From contig NZ_CP120836.1 of NCBI RefSeq assembly GCF_049200465.1, positions 806,001 to 870,000 of the forward strand: a stretch of 64,000 nucleotides of DNA, written 5' to 3'. The stretch is from Leptothermofonsia sp049200465 (GTDB lineage: Bacteria; Cyanobacteriota; Cyanobacteriia; Leptolyngbyales; Leptolyngbyaceae). Numbering within the stretch: position 1 is the first letter of the stretch; the number at the start of each line of letters is the position of its first letter. Shown here in pieces: positions 44,715 to 52,335 of this stretch. A program made the translations under genes and the position numbers. The notes below the pieces were generated by a model, which had not been told where the DNA came from, searched no databases, and was given only the letters and a program-made list of their open reading frames with translations.

Positions 44715-44817
44715 CAGCGTTCACAAATCGCTTGTGAACAAGGGGGGTGGAGGTTTCACCTCCAAGGTAGGGGGTTCACTCCTGCACCCTGCTCAAATTT
44801 CAAGAAGGATCGCTATA
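44711..44817 (-). repeat. Family D foldback repeat
   Basis: This is an inverted copy. The plus strand begins TATACAGCGTTCACAAATCG and ends GGATCGCTATA. It joins the E copy head to tail, sharing TATA at 44711-44714. Confidence 0.85.
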
Positions 44818-44902
44818 GCATCGCTATGCATCGGCTGGTAATTGTGAATCTGGTAAGTTATATCCGATAAAACCAGCATCTGAATTCAACGAGGCTTTCA
44901 CC

Positions 44903-45823
44903 ATGACAGAACGCTATCCTCGCGACCTGATTGGCTATGGGCGAACCGCGCCCAACCCACAATGGCCCAATCAGGCTCGTGTGGCAGTTCAGTTTGTGAT
45001 CAACTATGAGGAAGGTGGCGAAACCTGCATTCTACATGGGGACCAATCTTCAGAGGTGTTCTTATCAGAAATTGTGGGAGCGGTTCCCTTGCATGGCATC
45101 CGGCATATGAATATGGAATCGTGCTACGAATACGGTAGCCGGGCAGGTTTCTGGCGGTTGCATCGGATGTTTACTGAACGGGGAATTCCAGTGACTGTGT
45201 ATGGGGTGGCGATGGCCTTGGAACGCAATCCAGAGGCGGTTGCTGCTATGAATGAGGCCGAGTGGGAAATTGCCAGCCATGGCTATCGCTGGATTGATTA
45301 CAAGTATTTTGGTGAGGCGGAGGAGCGGGAGCATCTGCAGAGAGCGATCGCCATTCACACTCAAGTGACTGGTAGTCGTCCACTGGGCTGGTACACCGGG
45401 CGCACCAGTCCCCACACCCGCAAACTGGTTGTGGAAGAAGGGGGGTTTCTCTATGATGCAGACAGCTACGCCGATGACCTGCCTTACTGGGTATTGGACT
45501 ACGGCAAACCCCATCTGGTCATTCCCTACACCCTCGACAACAATGACATGCGGTTTGCCACTCCCCAGGGTTTTAATTCAGGCGATCAATTTTTTGCCTA
45601 TTTGCGGGATGCTTTTGATGTTCTCTATGCAGAAGGAGAGACGGCCCCCAAAATGATGAGCGTTGGCTTACATTGCCGCCTGGTGGGTAGACCTGGCCGG
45701 GCAGCCTCCCTAGCCAGGTTTCTGGATCATGTGCAGAAACACAGTCAGGTATGGCTCTGCCGTCGTATTGACATTGCCCATCACTGGTACCAGAACCACA
45801 AGCCATCTACCACCGACATCTGA
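44903..45823 (+). CDS. puuE: Allantoinase PuuE (polysaccharide-deacetylase fold)
   Basis: PuuE opens the allantoin ring in purine degradation, using a polysaccharide-deacetylase-like fold that may not need a metal. The 306-residue protein matches the family closely: YPRDLIGYGRTAPNPQWPNQ, NYEEGGETCILHGD, EYGSRAGFWRLHRMFTERG, ASHGYRWIDYKYF, GWYTGRTSPHTRKLVVEEGG, YDADSYADDLPYW and LHCRLVGRPGRA. No other purine catabolism gene is in the window. It is flanked by repeats on both sides. Confidence 0.93.
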   Translation: MTERYPRDLIGYGRTAPNPQWPNQARVAVQFVINYEEGGETCILHGDQSSEVFLSEIVGAVPLHGIRHMNMESCYEYGSRAGFWRLHRMFTERGIPVTVYGVAMALERNPEAVAAMNEAEWEIASHGYRWIDYKYFGEAEEREHLQRAIAIHTQVTGSRPLGWYTGRTSPHTRKLVVEEGGFLYDADSYADDLPYWVLDYGKPHLVIPYTLDNNDMRFATPQGFNSGDQFFAYLRDAFDVLYAEGETAPKMMSVGLHCRLVGRPGRAASLARFLDHVQKHSQVWLCRRIDIAHHWYQNHKPSTTDI

Positions 45824-45850
45824 CATGACACCTCACTCCCCACCCCTCAT

Positions 45851-45975
45851 GATAGCTGTCTCCAGGTAGCTTAGGACACTGGTAGGACATTGGGTAAAAG
45901 GGAGGGAGGGCTCTGTACCCCCAGCCAAGGGTTCCATCCCTGCACCCCGTCCTAAGTTTGGTGACTGCAGCTATA
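45851..45975 (-). repeat. Family B foldback repeat
   Basis: This inverted copy, GATAGCTGTCTCCAGGTAGC to GACTGCAGCTATA, lies 27 bases after the puuE stop. Its right edge overlaps a 15-bp tandem duplication (GCAGCTATATCTAAA at 45967 and 45982). Confidence 0.8.
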
Positions 45976-45996
45976 TCTAAAGCAGCTATATCTAAA
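45967..45996. repeat. 15-bp tandem duplication (two copies)
   Basis: GCAGCTATATCTAAA is repeated exactly. The duplicated unit includes the GCTATA end of the family B repeat, so the duplication happened after the repeat was in place. Confidence 0.85.
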
Positions 45997-46064
45997 AAAG
46001 TGAGCGGAAAAGCTGAGTCTAATGCATAATGGCTAGCAACTTTTGCTCTAGTGGAGAGGCTTGA

Positions 46065-46589
46065 GTGCTTGAAACGAAAGCTGACATCATTGCTCAAATG
46101 ATTAGTTATATGCAGAATGTCTTGGAAAAGCCTCATCCAGTCTTTGGCGGTCTACCAATCTGTCCGTTCGCTCGTAAGGCGCGGTTAGAGAAGAAAGTTC
46201 TTTATCACGTCTACCGTTTTGTGCCACTGGATCGCTTGAATCCAGATGTTCATCTGATGCAATTCATTCAGGACTTTAGCCGGTCCAAACAGTACGAAGC
46301 ATTACTGGTCATCAATCCTGATAGACAGGCACTCACGTTAGATGAGCTACAGCAATTTGTGGAAGGGTTGAATGAGGTGATCGCCCCCTATGGTCTGATT
46401 GCTTTTGGTGGACACCCTCAAGAGCCATTTAATATTCAAGGAGTGTATACCCGGAGAGAGCCGTTCATTAACTTTACAGTTCAGACTCAGGAAAAAGTAA
46501 AAGCCGCATCCGATGCTCTACTTAAAACTCACTATTACGATTACTGGTCAGAAGAGAATCTGAAGCAGGTTGGTTTTCCCAGGCATTGA
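46065..46589 (+). CDS. Conserved hypothetical protein
   Basis: The product is a 174-residue soluble protein from GTG 46065, with ribosome site GGAGAGG at 46053-46059. Notable is GGLPICPFARKARLEKKVLY near residue 28, with a CPFA turn seen in DUF1415-like proteins (weak match from memory). YEALLVINPDRQALTLDELQ and LNEVIAPYGLIAFGGHPQEP follow. No membrane segment is visible. The function is not recognised. Confidence 0.75.
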   Translation: MLETKADIIAQMISYMQNVLEKPHPVFGGLPICPFARKARLEKKVLYHVYRFVPLDRLNPDVHLMQFIQDFSRSKQYEALLVINPDRQALTLDELQQFVEGLNEVIAPYGLIAFGGHPQEPFNIQGVYTRREPFINFTVQTQEKVKAASDALLKTHYYDYWSEENLKQVGFPRH

Positions 46590-46603
46590 TGACGGGCTTA
46601 CTT

Positions 46604-46641
46604 TAACTTCTCCCAACTACCGTAACTTCTCCCAACTACCG
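46604..46641. repeat. 19-bp tandem duplication at a gene end
   Basis: TAACTTCTCCCAACTACCG is present twice. The duplication sits across the stop codon of the small minus-strand gene and gives it its present TAG stop. Confidence 0.85.
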
Positions 46642-46895
46642 TAGTGTACGGGTGCCAAATTTTGATTGAGCATGGCACTCCCTTTCGATACCTCGGCAGT
46701 ACCCCAAACCAAGGTTGCTAAGCCTAAGAACAGAAGACTGGCAGCCACACCAATTGCGATCGCTAAAGTATTTGGAACGCGTTTTGTATCTTCTGCCAGA
46801 TTGGGTTCTACCAGTAGGGCTTCCTCACATGTTGTTGGGAGCCATTCTGCCGATCCAGTTACCCACGTCTCTAATGCGCTGCGGTGGTAGAGCAT
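46617..46895 (-). CDS. Small single-pass membrane protein
   Basis: The product has 92 residues from ATG 46895 with ribosome site GGAGAA seven bases upstream (complement of about 46902-46907). One membrane helix spans about 45-65 (LAIAIGVAASLLFLGLATLV). The N-terminal side is acidic, and the tail ends VHYGSWEKLR. The 19-bp tandem duplication at its end changes the last residue and stop but leaves the rest intact. The family was not recognised. Confidence 0.6.
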   Translation of the reverse strand: MLYHRSALETWVTGSAEWLPTTCEEALLVEPNLAEDTKRVPNTLAIAIGVAASLLFLGLATLVWGTAEVSKGSAMLNQNLAPVHYGSWEKLR

Positions 46896-46999
46896 GATTC
46901 TTCTCCTAGGACTTTCTAAGGTGTAGAGCGAATGGCACTACTTAAGCCCTGGATTAGAGTTTGGGTCGAAAGCTAAAGTCAGATTTAACTGGCTGCAAT

Positions 47000-47041
47000 A
47001 CTGTTTGCTAAAGCTTTCAAACTGTTTGCTAAAGCTTTCAA
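47000..47041. repeat. 21-bp tandem duplication (two copies)
   Basis: The unit ACTGTTTGCTAAAGCTTTCA plus A occurs twice with no mismatch. Confidence 0.9.
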
Positions 47042-47221
47042 CCTGGATTGATCAACTTGAGCTTTGCGCCTGCGTTTGATCTCAGCGTTCTTAAGTCAGT
47101 GACATTCGTATAGAGCTAATTTATTTATACGATTTGCTCCAGACGTCGGCGATGAAGAATCGTTATGAAATTTAGCCAGCGCTTAACGTTCTGTGAATGA
47201 TTGAAATGAGACAAAATGTGG

Positions 47222-47300
47222 GGCGTGCTGAATTTGGGTATGAAATAGGTGCTGTATGCTCGAAACTTTGTTTTGATTCATACTGCTTTTCAGCAATGCC
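47222..47300. mobile_element. MITE-like element, family F
   Basis: This is a second copy of the 80-bp element at 11166, with one base lost in the left inverted repeat (GGCGTGCTGAA) and CAGCAATGCC at the right. The interior is about 95 percent the same by eye. Confidence 0.8.
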
Positions 47301-47365
47301 AAATGTAGCGTGTAGCGTCGCCGCTATATGTTGAAATACTAAAGCCAAGGCATCCTACCAGATAA

Positions 47366-47393
47366 CTTATGTTTTCAACCTTATGTTTTCAAC
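47366..47393. repeat. 14-bp tandem duplication (two copies)
   Basis: CTTATGTTTTCAAC is repeated exactly. Confidence 0.85.
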
Positions 47394-47429
47394 AATGTCG
47401 AGAATGGGGACATCAACCTGCCAAAGAGG

Positions 47430-48119
47430 ATGCTGATTTCAATTGCGCTGCAAGAGTTTGCGTTGCCGGGGAATATTTTTCTGCTGTCGCTGAAGCGGGT
47501 CAGTGAGTTTCACGAAGCCACGACGCACTTTAGCAAACGGCGATCGCCCGACCCAAATCCCACCCGGAAATTTGTCAATTTGCTGCACCAGGAAAAATGG
47601 AGCAATCCAGCTACAGCGCATGACAGAGCTTCAGATCTTTCGTCAACGCCCAACTCCTGGATGCGGTTGCGATCGCCCAACTTTACCTTGCGCCCAAACC
47701 ATTTCCACCGTCCAGAATCTCTGACACCAAACATTGGCATTCAAAACGACACTATCCCCACAGTTACGGCAGACTTGATTATTCAACAACTTGGGCTGCT
47801 GGAACATTTTCTGCCCCGCGACGGACGCTACAGCAGCATTCACTGTCAGATTCAGTGGTGCAACTTTCCAACGGGCGCACCGATTGTAGACGAATTAGCA
47901 AGGGGACAGCTCAACATCGGCATTTTAGGTGATTACCCCCTGCTTCTGAGTGCGCTGCAATCCCAGGAACAGGGAGCCTGTGTGACTCGACGATTTCCTT
48001 TGATTTTGGACAATCGGCAGATGGCGATGCTCACTTCGCTCCTTTCCATGACAATGAGTTCTTGCAAAAGCTGGTTGCCTGAGAGGGTTGGAGTGTGGGT
48101 AGCCAGACATCATCCTTAA
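47430..48119 (+). pseudogene. Remnant of an ABC-transporter substrate-binding protein
   Basis: The middle of this 229-residue frame, from about 47730, reads NIGIQNDTIPTVTADLIIQQ, then LGLLEHFLP and FPTGAPIVDELARGQLNIGI followed by LGDYPLLLSAL. This resembles the N-terminal lobe of NitT/TauT-type binding proteins (..GP.I...L..G.L.IG..GDYPLL). The preceding 100 residues and the last 60 do not fit that family and look like shifted or foreign sequence. The gene therefore lacks both ends and no permease or ATPase is nearby, so it is best seen as decayed. Confidence 0.5.
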
Positions 48120-48180
48120 GGCATAGAAAGGAATGACATTAATCTCCTAAACTGGCAGGTTGTGCTTACGCCTCTAAGAA

Positions 48181-49923
48181 GTGGGGAATTTGAATCAAGT
48201 GCGTTCCTCTGCCTGGTTTCGAACCTTTCTGATTTTTTTGCTGCTGACTGGTGTTGTGTTTCGCTTTGTCAACCTGAGGCACAAGGCTTACTGGCATGAC
48301 GAAGTTTACACTTCCATGCGGGCAGCTGGTTACGAAGGTTTAAAGATTGGCCAGGAACTGTTTACCAATCAGGTGATTCCATTTGGTGAATTGCAAAAAT
48401 ATCAGCAAATCAAACCGGAGAGTACCCTTGCAGATACGATTAACTCTCTGGCAAAGGAAGATCCGCAGCATCCCCCACTCTACTTTGCAATTGCGCGGTC
48501 TTGGATGCAATGGTTTGGTAGTTCTATCATTGCCTCCCGGTTGCTTGCTGTGTTTTTTAGCCTGCTGGCGCTACTCCTGATGTATGCGCTTGCTGGGGAA
48601 CTCTTTGCATCCCATTCTGTAGCTTTGATGGCTACTACCCTGCTGGCCCTGTCGCCCTTTGATGTTTTGTTTGCTCAAATAGCCCGGCAGTACAGTCTTC
48701 TTACGGCAACCACGATTGGTAGCTACTGGCTTCTGGTCCGGGCGTTACAAACTGAAGTGAACCAGCCCAGGAGTCGAGACACGAACAAGCAGCGATTGAG
48801 GTTGCAGTGGAGAAATTGGGGACTGTATGCCCTGTCAGTCGCGTTAGGGTTATATACCCACCCCTTCTTTGGGCTGACTGTTATTGGTCAAGCGGTTTAT
48901 GTGGGATTGGAATGGTTTGCAAATCGACCGGAGCGGAGTCTTTGGGGGCAGACCGAAAGAAGGCGCGGTTGGGTGCTGAGATTTGGAGTTGCGATCGCCG
49001 CGGCATTGATTCTCTATGCTCCCTGGCTATGGGTGATAATCACAAACTCCCAACGGGCTTTGTCAGTCACTAGCTGGAGTCAGGGTTTTCCAGGGATGGA
49101 TTTTTTTGCAAAACTATGGACCCTCAGTTTTACTTCCCTGTTTTTCGATTTGTATTTCGACTCCCAGCTTGTTTTGACCTTTTTGCTGCGGGTCCCGATT
49201 CTGGTGCTGATTGGGGTTTCTCTCTATGCCCTTTGCCGTTATTGCGATCGCTCAGTCTGGCTATTGATTCTCACTTCAATATTGGTTCCTTTTCTGCTGT
49301 TGGCCGTACCCGACTTATTGATGGAGAGTAAACGTTCTACAGTCAGCCGCTACCTGATTTCCTGCTATCCCGGTATTCAACTGGCGGTTGCTTACTTTCT
49401 GACGTTGAATCTGGCCACCAGTCAGCCCGGTCTAAATGCAGCCAGAAAATCTCGCAGAAACCGCCTTCACCTCCTCTCTGGATTGATTTCCAGTGACTAT
49501 CCGTTGAAGCCGTGGATTCGTCAGGGATTTTTTGCCCTTCTGGTTACGGGTAGTCTGGCATCGCTTACGGTCAGCGCCCTCTCAGATGGTTGGTGGCACA
49601 TTGTTCCAAGTAACTTTAATGCTGACACAGCCCGCCGCATCAGTGCAGCATCCTCGCCAATTGTCATTAGTGATTTTGGCTACGACTATACCAACCTGGG
49701 AGACCTGATTTCACTCAGTTATTCGTTGAACAAAGACATGCCATTATTACTCATCCAGGTGCCAACCTGGGCAAAAACAGAGGACTTCAGGGAGCAAATT
49801 CAGGGAAAAACAGCGATCGCCTTCCGCCCCTCTGAGAAATTGAGAACAACCCTTGAACAAACTCACGGCCCTCTGTTGCAACTGTCACCAACGGAAAACC
49901 TCTGGCAGCTTTCTCAAAATTAG
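48181..49923 (+). CDS. GT39-type membrane glycosyltransferase
   Basis: A 580-residue polytopic protein of the dolichyl/undecaprenyl-phosphate-sugar transferase type (PMT/ArnT-like). The first loop has the acidic DE motif in KAYWHDEVYTSMRAAGYEG, followed by HPPLYFAIARSWMQWFGSS and many hydrophobic segments (LLAVFFSLLALLLMYALAGE, FGVAIAAALILYAPWLWVI). It is likely to move a lipid-linked sugar onto a glycan or protein outside the membrane. The start is GTG 48181, and GTG 48199 is an alternative. Confidence 0.85.
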   Translation: MGNLNQVRSSAWFRTFLIFLLLTGVVFRFVNLRHKAYWHDEVYTSMRAAGYEGLKIGQELFTNQVIPFGELQKYQQIKPESTLADTINSLAKEDPQHPPLYFAIARSWMQWFGSSIIASRLLAVFFSLLALLLMYALAGELFASHSVALMATTLLALSPFDVLFAQIARQYSLLTATTIGSYWLLVRALQTEVNQPRSRDTNKQRLRLQWRNWGLYALSVALGLYTHPFFGLTVIGQAVYVGLEWFANRPERSLWGQTERRRGWVLRFGVAIAAALILYAPWLWVIITNSQRALSVTSWSQGFPGMDFFAKLWTLSFTSLFFDLYFDSQLVLTFLLRVPILVLIGVSLYALCRYCDRSVWLLILTSILVPFLLLAVPDLLMESKRSTVSRYLISCYPGIQLAVAYFLTLNLATSQPGLNAARKSRRNRLHLLSGLISSDYPLKPWIRQGFFALLVTGSLASLTVSALSDGWWHIVPSNFNADTARRISAASSPIVISDFGYDYTNLGDLISLSYSLNKDMPLLLIQVPTWAKTEDFREQIQGKTAIAFRPSEKLRTTLEQTHGPLLQLSPTENLWQLSQN

Positions 49924-49974
49924 AAACTCCGGTGATTGCATCCACTATCCGCAATCTGCAATAATTATTCTCGA

Positions 49975-50117
49975 TTGAAGGGGAGTAGCTGCTGGTTAAT
50001 CCCAGCCCGCCTGAATCAACATACTGGTGATGAACCTGGTTCAGGCGACAGATGCAGTTGTTAGTTGGTAGTTTTTAACAACCAACAACTAACAACTCCT
50101 TGTAAGCGAGACCTTCA
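49975..50117 (+). promoter_or_regulatory. Manganese riboswitch (yybP-ykoY type)
   Basis: The conserved ends of the class are present: TTGAAGGGGAGTAGC at 49975-49989 and AAGCGAGACCTTCA at 50104-50117. Their outer parts pair (TGAAGG with CCTTCA) to form P1. Inside, GCTGG..CCAGC and CGCCTGAA..TTCAGGCG give two further stems, the second enclosing TCAACATACTGG. One arm consists of TTGTTAG/CTAACAA heptamers (50056-50097). The downstream gene encodes a Mn exporter-type membrane protein, the classic target. The class is known to sense Mn2+. Function in this organism is inferred. Confidence 0.85.
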
Positions 50118-50130
50118 CTGAGTTCACGAT

Positions 50131-50176
50131 TGAGTGAGCTTGGTGGAGTCGTCTCTGTCCTCATCAAGCTCACTCA
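50131..50176 (+). promoter_or_regulatory. Long hairpin in the riboswitch expression platform
   Basis: TGAGTGAGCTTG (50131-50142) pairs perfectly over 12 bases with CAAGCTCACTCA (50165-50176). No T run follows, so it is not a standard intrinsic terminator. It lies between the riboswitch and the ribosome site and may affect translation or RNA decay. Confidence 0.55.
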
Positions 50177-50214
50177 GATGCTAAGGAGAGAAAATCCTGA
50201 GGAGCTGAGAGGAC

Positions 50215-50829
50215 ATGCTGACAGCCTTTACTGCCGGGCTTTTGCTGATTACGATTTCTGAATTGGGCGATAAGACCTTTTTTATCGCCATGCTGCTGGC
50301 GATGCGTTATTCTCGTCGGCTGGTTTTTGCAGGTGCAGTTGCAGCACTAGCAGCCATGACCGTACTTTCGGTCCTGATGGGACAGGTTGCCGCGCTTTTA
50401 CCTGGAAGACTGGTTCACTGGAGCGAAGTAGCCTTATTTATTGGGTTTGGGCTGAAGTTGCTTTACGACGCCAGCCAGATGTCCCCTGCTCCCCCTGACC
50501 ATGAGGTTAAGGAAGCGAAAGGAGCGATCGCCGATGCCACCCCCAAACTAGACTGCTGGAAAAATGGCTGGGGCATCATTGCCCAATCCTTTGGACTGAC
50601 CTTCATGGCGGAGTGGGGCGATCGCACTCAGTTTACGACCGTTGCCCTGTCGGCTGGCAACCATCCCCTGGAGGTCACAGCTGGAGCTATTGCAGGGCAT
50701 GCCATTTGTGCTGCGATCGCGGTTCTGGGCGGCTGTTTTGTTGCCAAACGCATCTCCGAACGCGCCATCACCGCCCTGGGAGGAGCTCTTTTCTTACTGT
50801 TTGGAATCGTAGCGGCAGCAGGCAGGTAA
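50215..50829 (+). CDS. TMEM165/GDT1 family manganese exporter
   Basis: The family transports Mn2+ (and Ca2+ in some members). In cyanobacteria a homologue, Mnx, moves Mn out of the cytoplasm. The 204-residue protein has both signature motifs, ELGDKTFFIAMLLAMRYSRR (Glu16) and EWGDRTQFTTVALSAGNHP (about residue 136), on a six-helix plan. The TAA stop at 50827-50829 is formed by the first bases of a family A repeat. The Mn riboswitch upstream supports the Mn role. It is probably in the thylakoid or plasma membrane. Confidence 0.93.
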   Translation: MLTAFTAGLLLITISELGDKTFFIAMLLAMRYSRRLVFAGAVAALAAMTVLSVLMGQVAALLPGRLVHWSEVALFIGFGLKLLYDASQMSPAPPDHEVKEAKGAIADATPKLDCWKNGWGIIAQSFGLTFMAEWGDRTQFTTVALSAGNHPLEVTAGAIAGHAICAAIAVLGGCFVAKRISERAITALGGALFLLFGIVAAAGR

Positions 50830-50941
50830 AGCGGTAGTCATCATGGTTAGAACGGGGTGCAGGGGTGGAACCCTTGGCTGAGGGCGAAGCCCCCACTCCC
50901 TCTCTAATTCCAATGTCCTAACGCACTCGTGTAGAGCTATA
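50827..50941 (+). repeat. Family A foldback repeat supplying a stop codon
   Basis: The element begins TAAAGCGGTAGTCATCATGG and ends TGTAGAGCTATA, 115 bp. Its first three bases TAA are the stop codon of the GDT1 gene. Confidence 0.9.
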
Positions 50942-50961
50942 ACCACCTTACCCGTCCTCTC

Positions 50962-50988
50962 AAAAAAAAAGACCGCGATCGCGGTCTT
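50962..50988 (-). terminator. Intrinsic terminator of the Hpt gene
   Basis: On the minus strand a perfect AAGACCGCGATCGCGGTCTT palindrome is followed by a run of T (A run at 50962-50970 on the plus strand). The core of the hairpin is a HIP1 octamer, GCGATCGC. It ends the convergent minus-strand Hpt gene. Confidence 0.85.
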
Positions 50989-51025
50989 GACCTGCAAGGA
51001 GAGAAAGAGTCACCGATGGGCCAAC

Positions 51026-51967
51026 CTATTGAATGGCTTTCATAATGAACTCGGCCAGTTCAATCAACTGTTCCTTATTGAAAGCATCCAGCAGCGCTCT
51101 GGCAGCCGCTCGTGGCTCGGCTGGAATTGTGATTTTGGCAACAGGTGAAGGCGCAGCAGTTAGGGCAGTTGGCTGAGGGGTAGGAGAGAGCGGTGCCGCA
51201 ATTTGTTGCAATGCTTTACTGGAGTTGATTTCACTGATTCTTCCAGCAATGAGCAAGTCACCGGCCTGTTTCAGTTCCTTAATAATGAGTGGCGCAAGGG
51301 TTTGGTAGGGGGTTCTGGATTGGGCGATCGCCCGCTGCGCAGTTTGAACCAACCTCCGCCACTCTGGACTGGGGTGGATCTGAACAAGACGACCACAAAA
51401 TGCTGCCAGTTGCTGGCGATTAGTAGGAGTATCTCCCTGCTTGAACAACTCCAGCATCTTTTTCAACGCACCGTTGAGCAGAGCAGCCAGTTCGGCCCCA
51501 GTTTTGACAGATGGTTGAGCAGCAGTGGGGGTTCCCGCTCCTTTCATACGCTTATTGAGGTAGTTTTGCAGTTCAGCAAAGAGCGGTTCTGCTGTCTGGA
51601 CTGCCTGTTCTGCGTCTTCTGCTCGCAGACCATAGGGAGACTGGAGTTCTTCAACCAGATCTTTGAGAGTATCAAATCCCTTCAGAAAGAGATTTTCTAG
51701 ATGCTGGTCAATTTCAACAGGATGTTCTTTAAGCTGCTTGAAGCAATCTTCTAAATGGTGGCTGACTCTTTGAATACTGTTGAAGCCCAACATAGCCGCT
51801 CCACCTTTGACGGAGTGGGCTGCCCGGAATAACTCATTCAATTGTTCTGAATCTGCCATCGTTGCTTTTAGATTCACTAGTCCCTGTTCTATGGTGTCGA
51901 GGTGTTCTTTGGCCTCCTCGATGAAGTAACCTAAAATTTGCTGCTGTTTCGTCGCTTGCACGACCAA
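51026..51967 (-). CDS. Histidine phosphotransfer (Hpt) domain protein
   Basis: The Hpt domain covers residues 8-110, with the phospho-accepting histidine in FRAAHSVKGGAAML (His51) and the following VSHHLEDCFKQLKEH helix. Residues 145-250 are a helical region of unknown family. A Pro/Ala-rich linker and a C-terminal helix (RALLDAFNKEQLIELAEFIM) follow. There is no kinase core or response-regulator domain, so the protein would act as a stand-alone phosphorelay step. The start is TTG 51967 or GTG 51961 after a G-rich ribosome site. Confidence 0.85.
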   Translation of the reverse strand: MVVQATKQQQILGYFIEEAKEHLDTIEQGLVNLKATMADSEQLNELFRAAHSVKGGAAMLGFNSIQRVSHHLEDCFKQLKEHPVEIDQHLENLFLKGFDTLKDLVEELQSPYGLRAEDAEQAVQTAEPLFAELQNYLNKRMKGAGTPTAAQPSVKTGAELAALLNGALKKMLELFKQGDTPTNRQQLAAFCGRLVQIHPSPEWRRLVQTAQRAIAQSRTPYQTLAPLIIKELKQAGDLLIAGRISEINSSKALQQIAAPLSPTPQPTALTAAPSPVAKITIPAEPRAAARALLDAFNKEQLIELAEFIMKAIQ

Positions 51968-52054
51968 TCCCCCCCGAAGTGCTAACGTTGTAGTGGTTTG
52001 TCAAGAGTGTTTTTTGTGGGTGCAAACCTCAAAAACATCTGGAAATTGGTTCAG

Positions 52055-52080
52055 TTGATTTTAGGCAGGCCTAAAATCAA
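52055..52080. promoter_or_regulatory. Perfect 26-bp palindrome upstream of the Hpt gene
   Basis: TTGATTTTAGGC and GCCTAAAATCAA form perfect 12-base arms around AG. It lies about 90 bases upstream of the Hpt start and 255 bases before the GFA gene on the other strand. It could be an operator or a bidirectional terminator-like hairpin. Confidence 0.45.
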
Positions 52081-52200
52081 TCCTGACAAACTAGTAGGAA
52101 CTTTTGGAGGCAGTGAGCATTGATACCTCCTCAATATCAGTATTCCCATGTCCAATTGGTATCTCACAGAGGATTTTTAAGATATGGAGACTTTTAAGAA

Positions 52201-52232
52201 TAGATTCAGTTCTTCATAGATTCAGTTCTTCA
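52201..52232. repeat. 16-bp tandem duplication (two copies)
   Basis: TAGATTCAGTTCTTCA is repeated exactly. Confidence 0.85.
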
Positions 52233-52258
52233 TGGAGGGGGGAGTCGGGAAAACTCAG

Positions 52259-52286
52259 AAGTCAGAACTTAAAAGTCAGAACTTAA
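52259..52286. repeat. 14-bp tandem duplication (two copies)
   Basis: AAGTCAGAACTTAA is repeated exactly. The stretch 51968-52335 holds no gene. Confidence 0.85.
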
Positions 52287-52335
52287 GACTTTCCTCCCTC
52301 CTCCCTCCATCACCCTTCACCAACAACTTGCGGAA

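Larger units (their letters stand above)
46896..47429. other. Gene-free stretch with duplications and a MITE
   Basis: No convincing gene is seen. The stretch contains two exact tandem duplications (47000-47041 and 47366-47393) and the second family F MITE. Confidence 0.5.
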
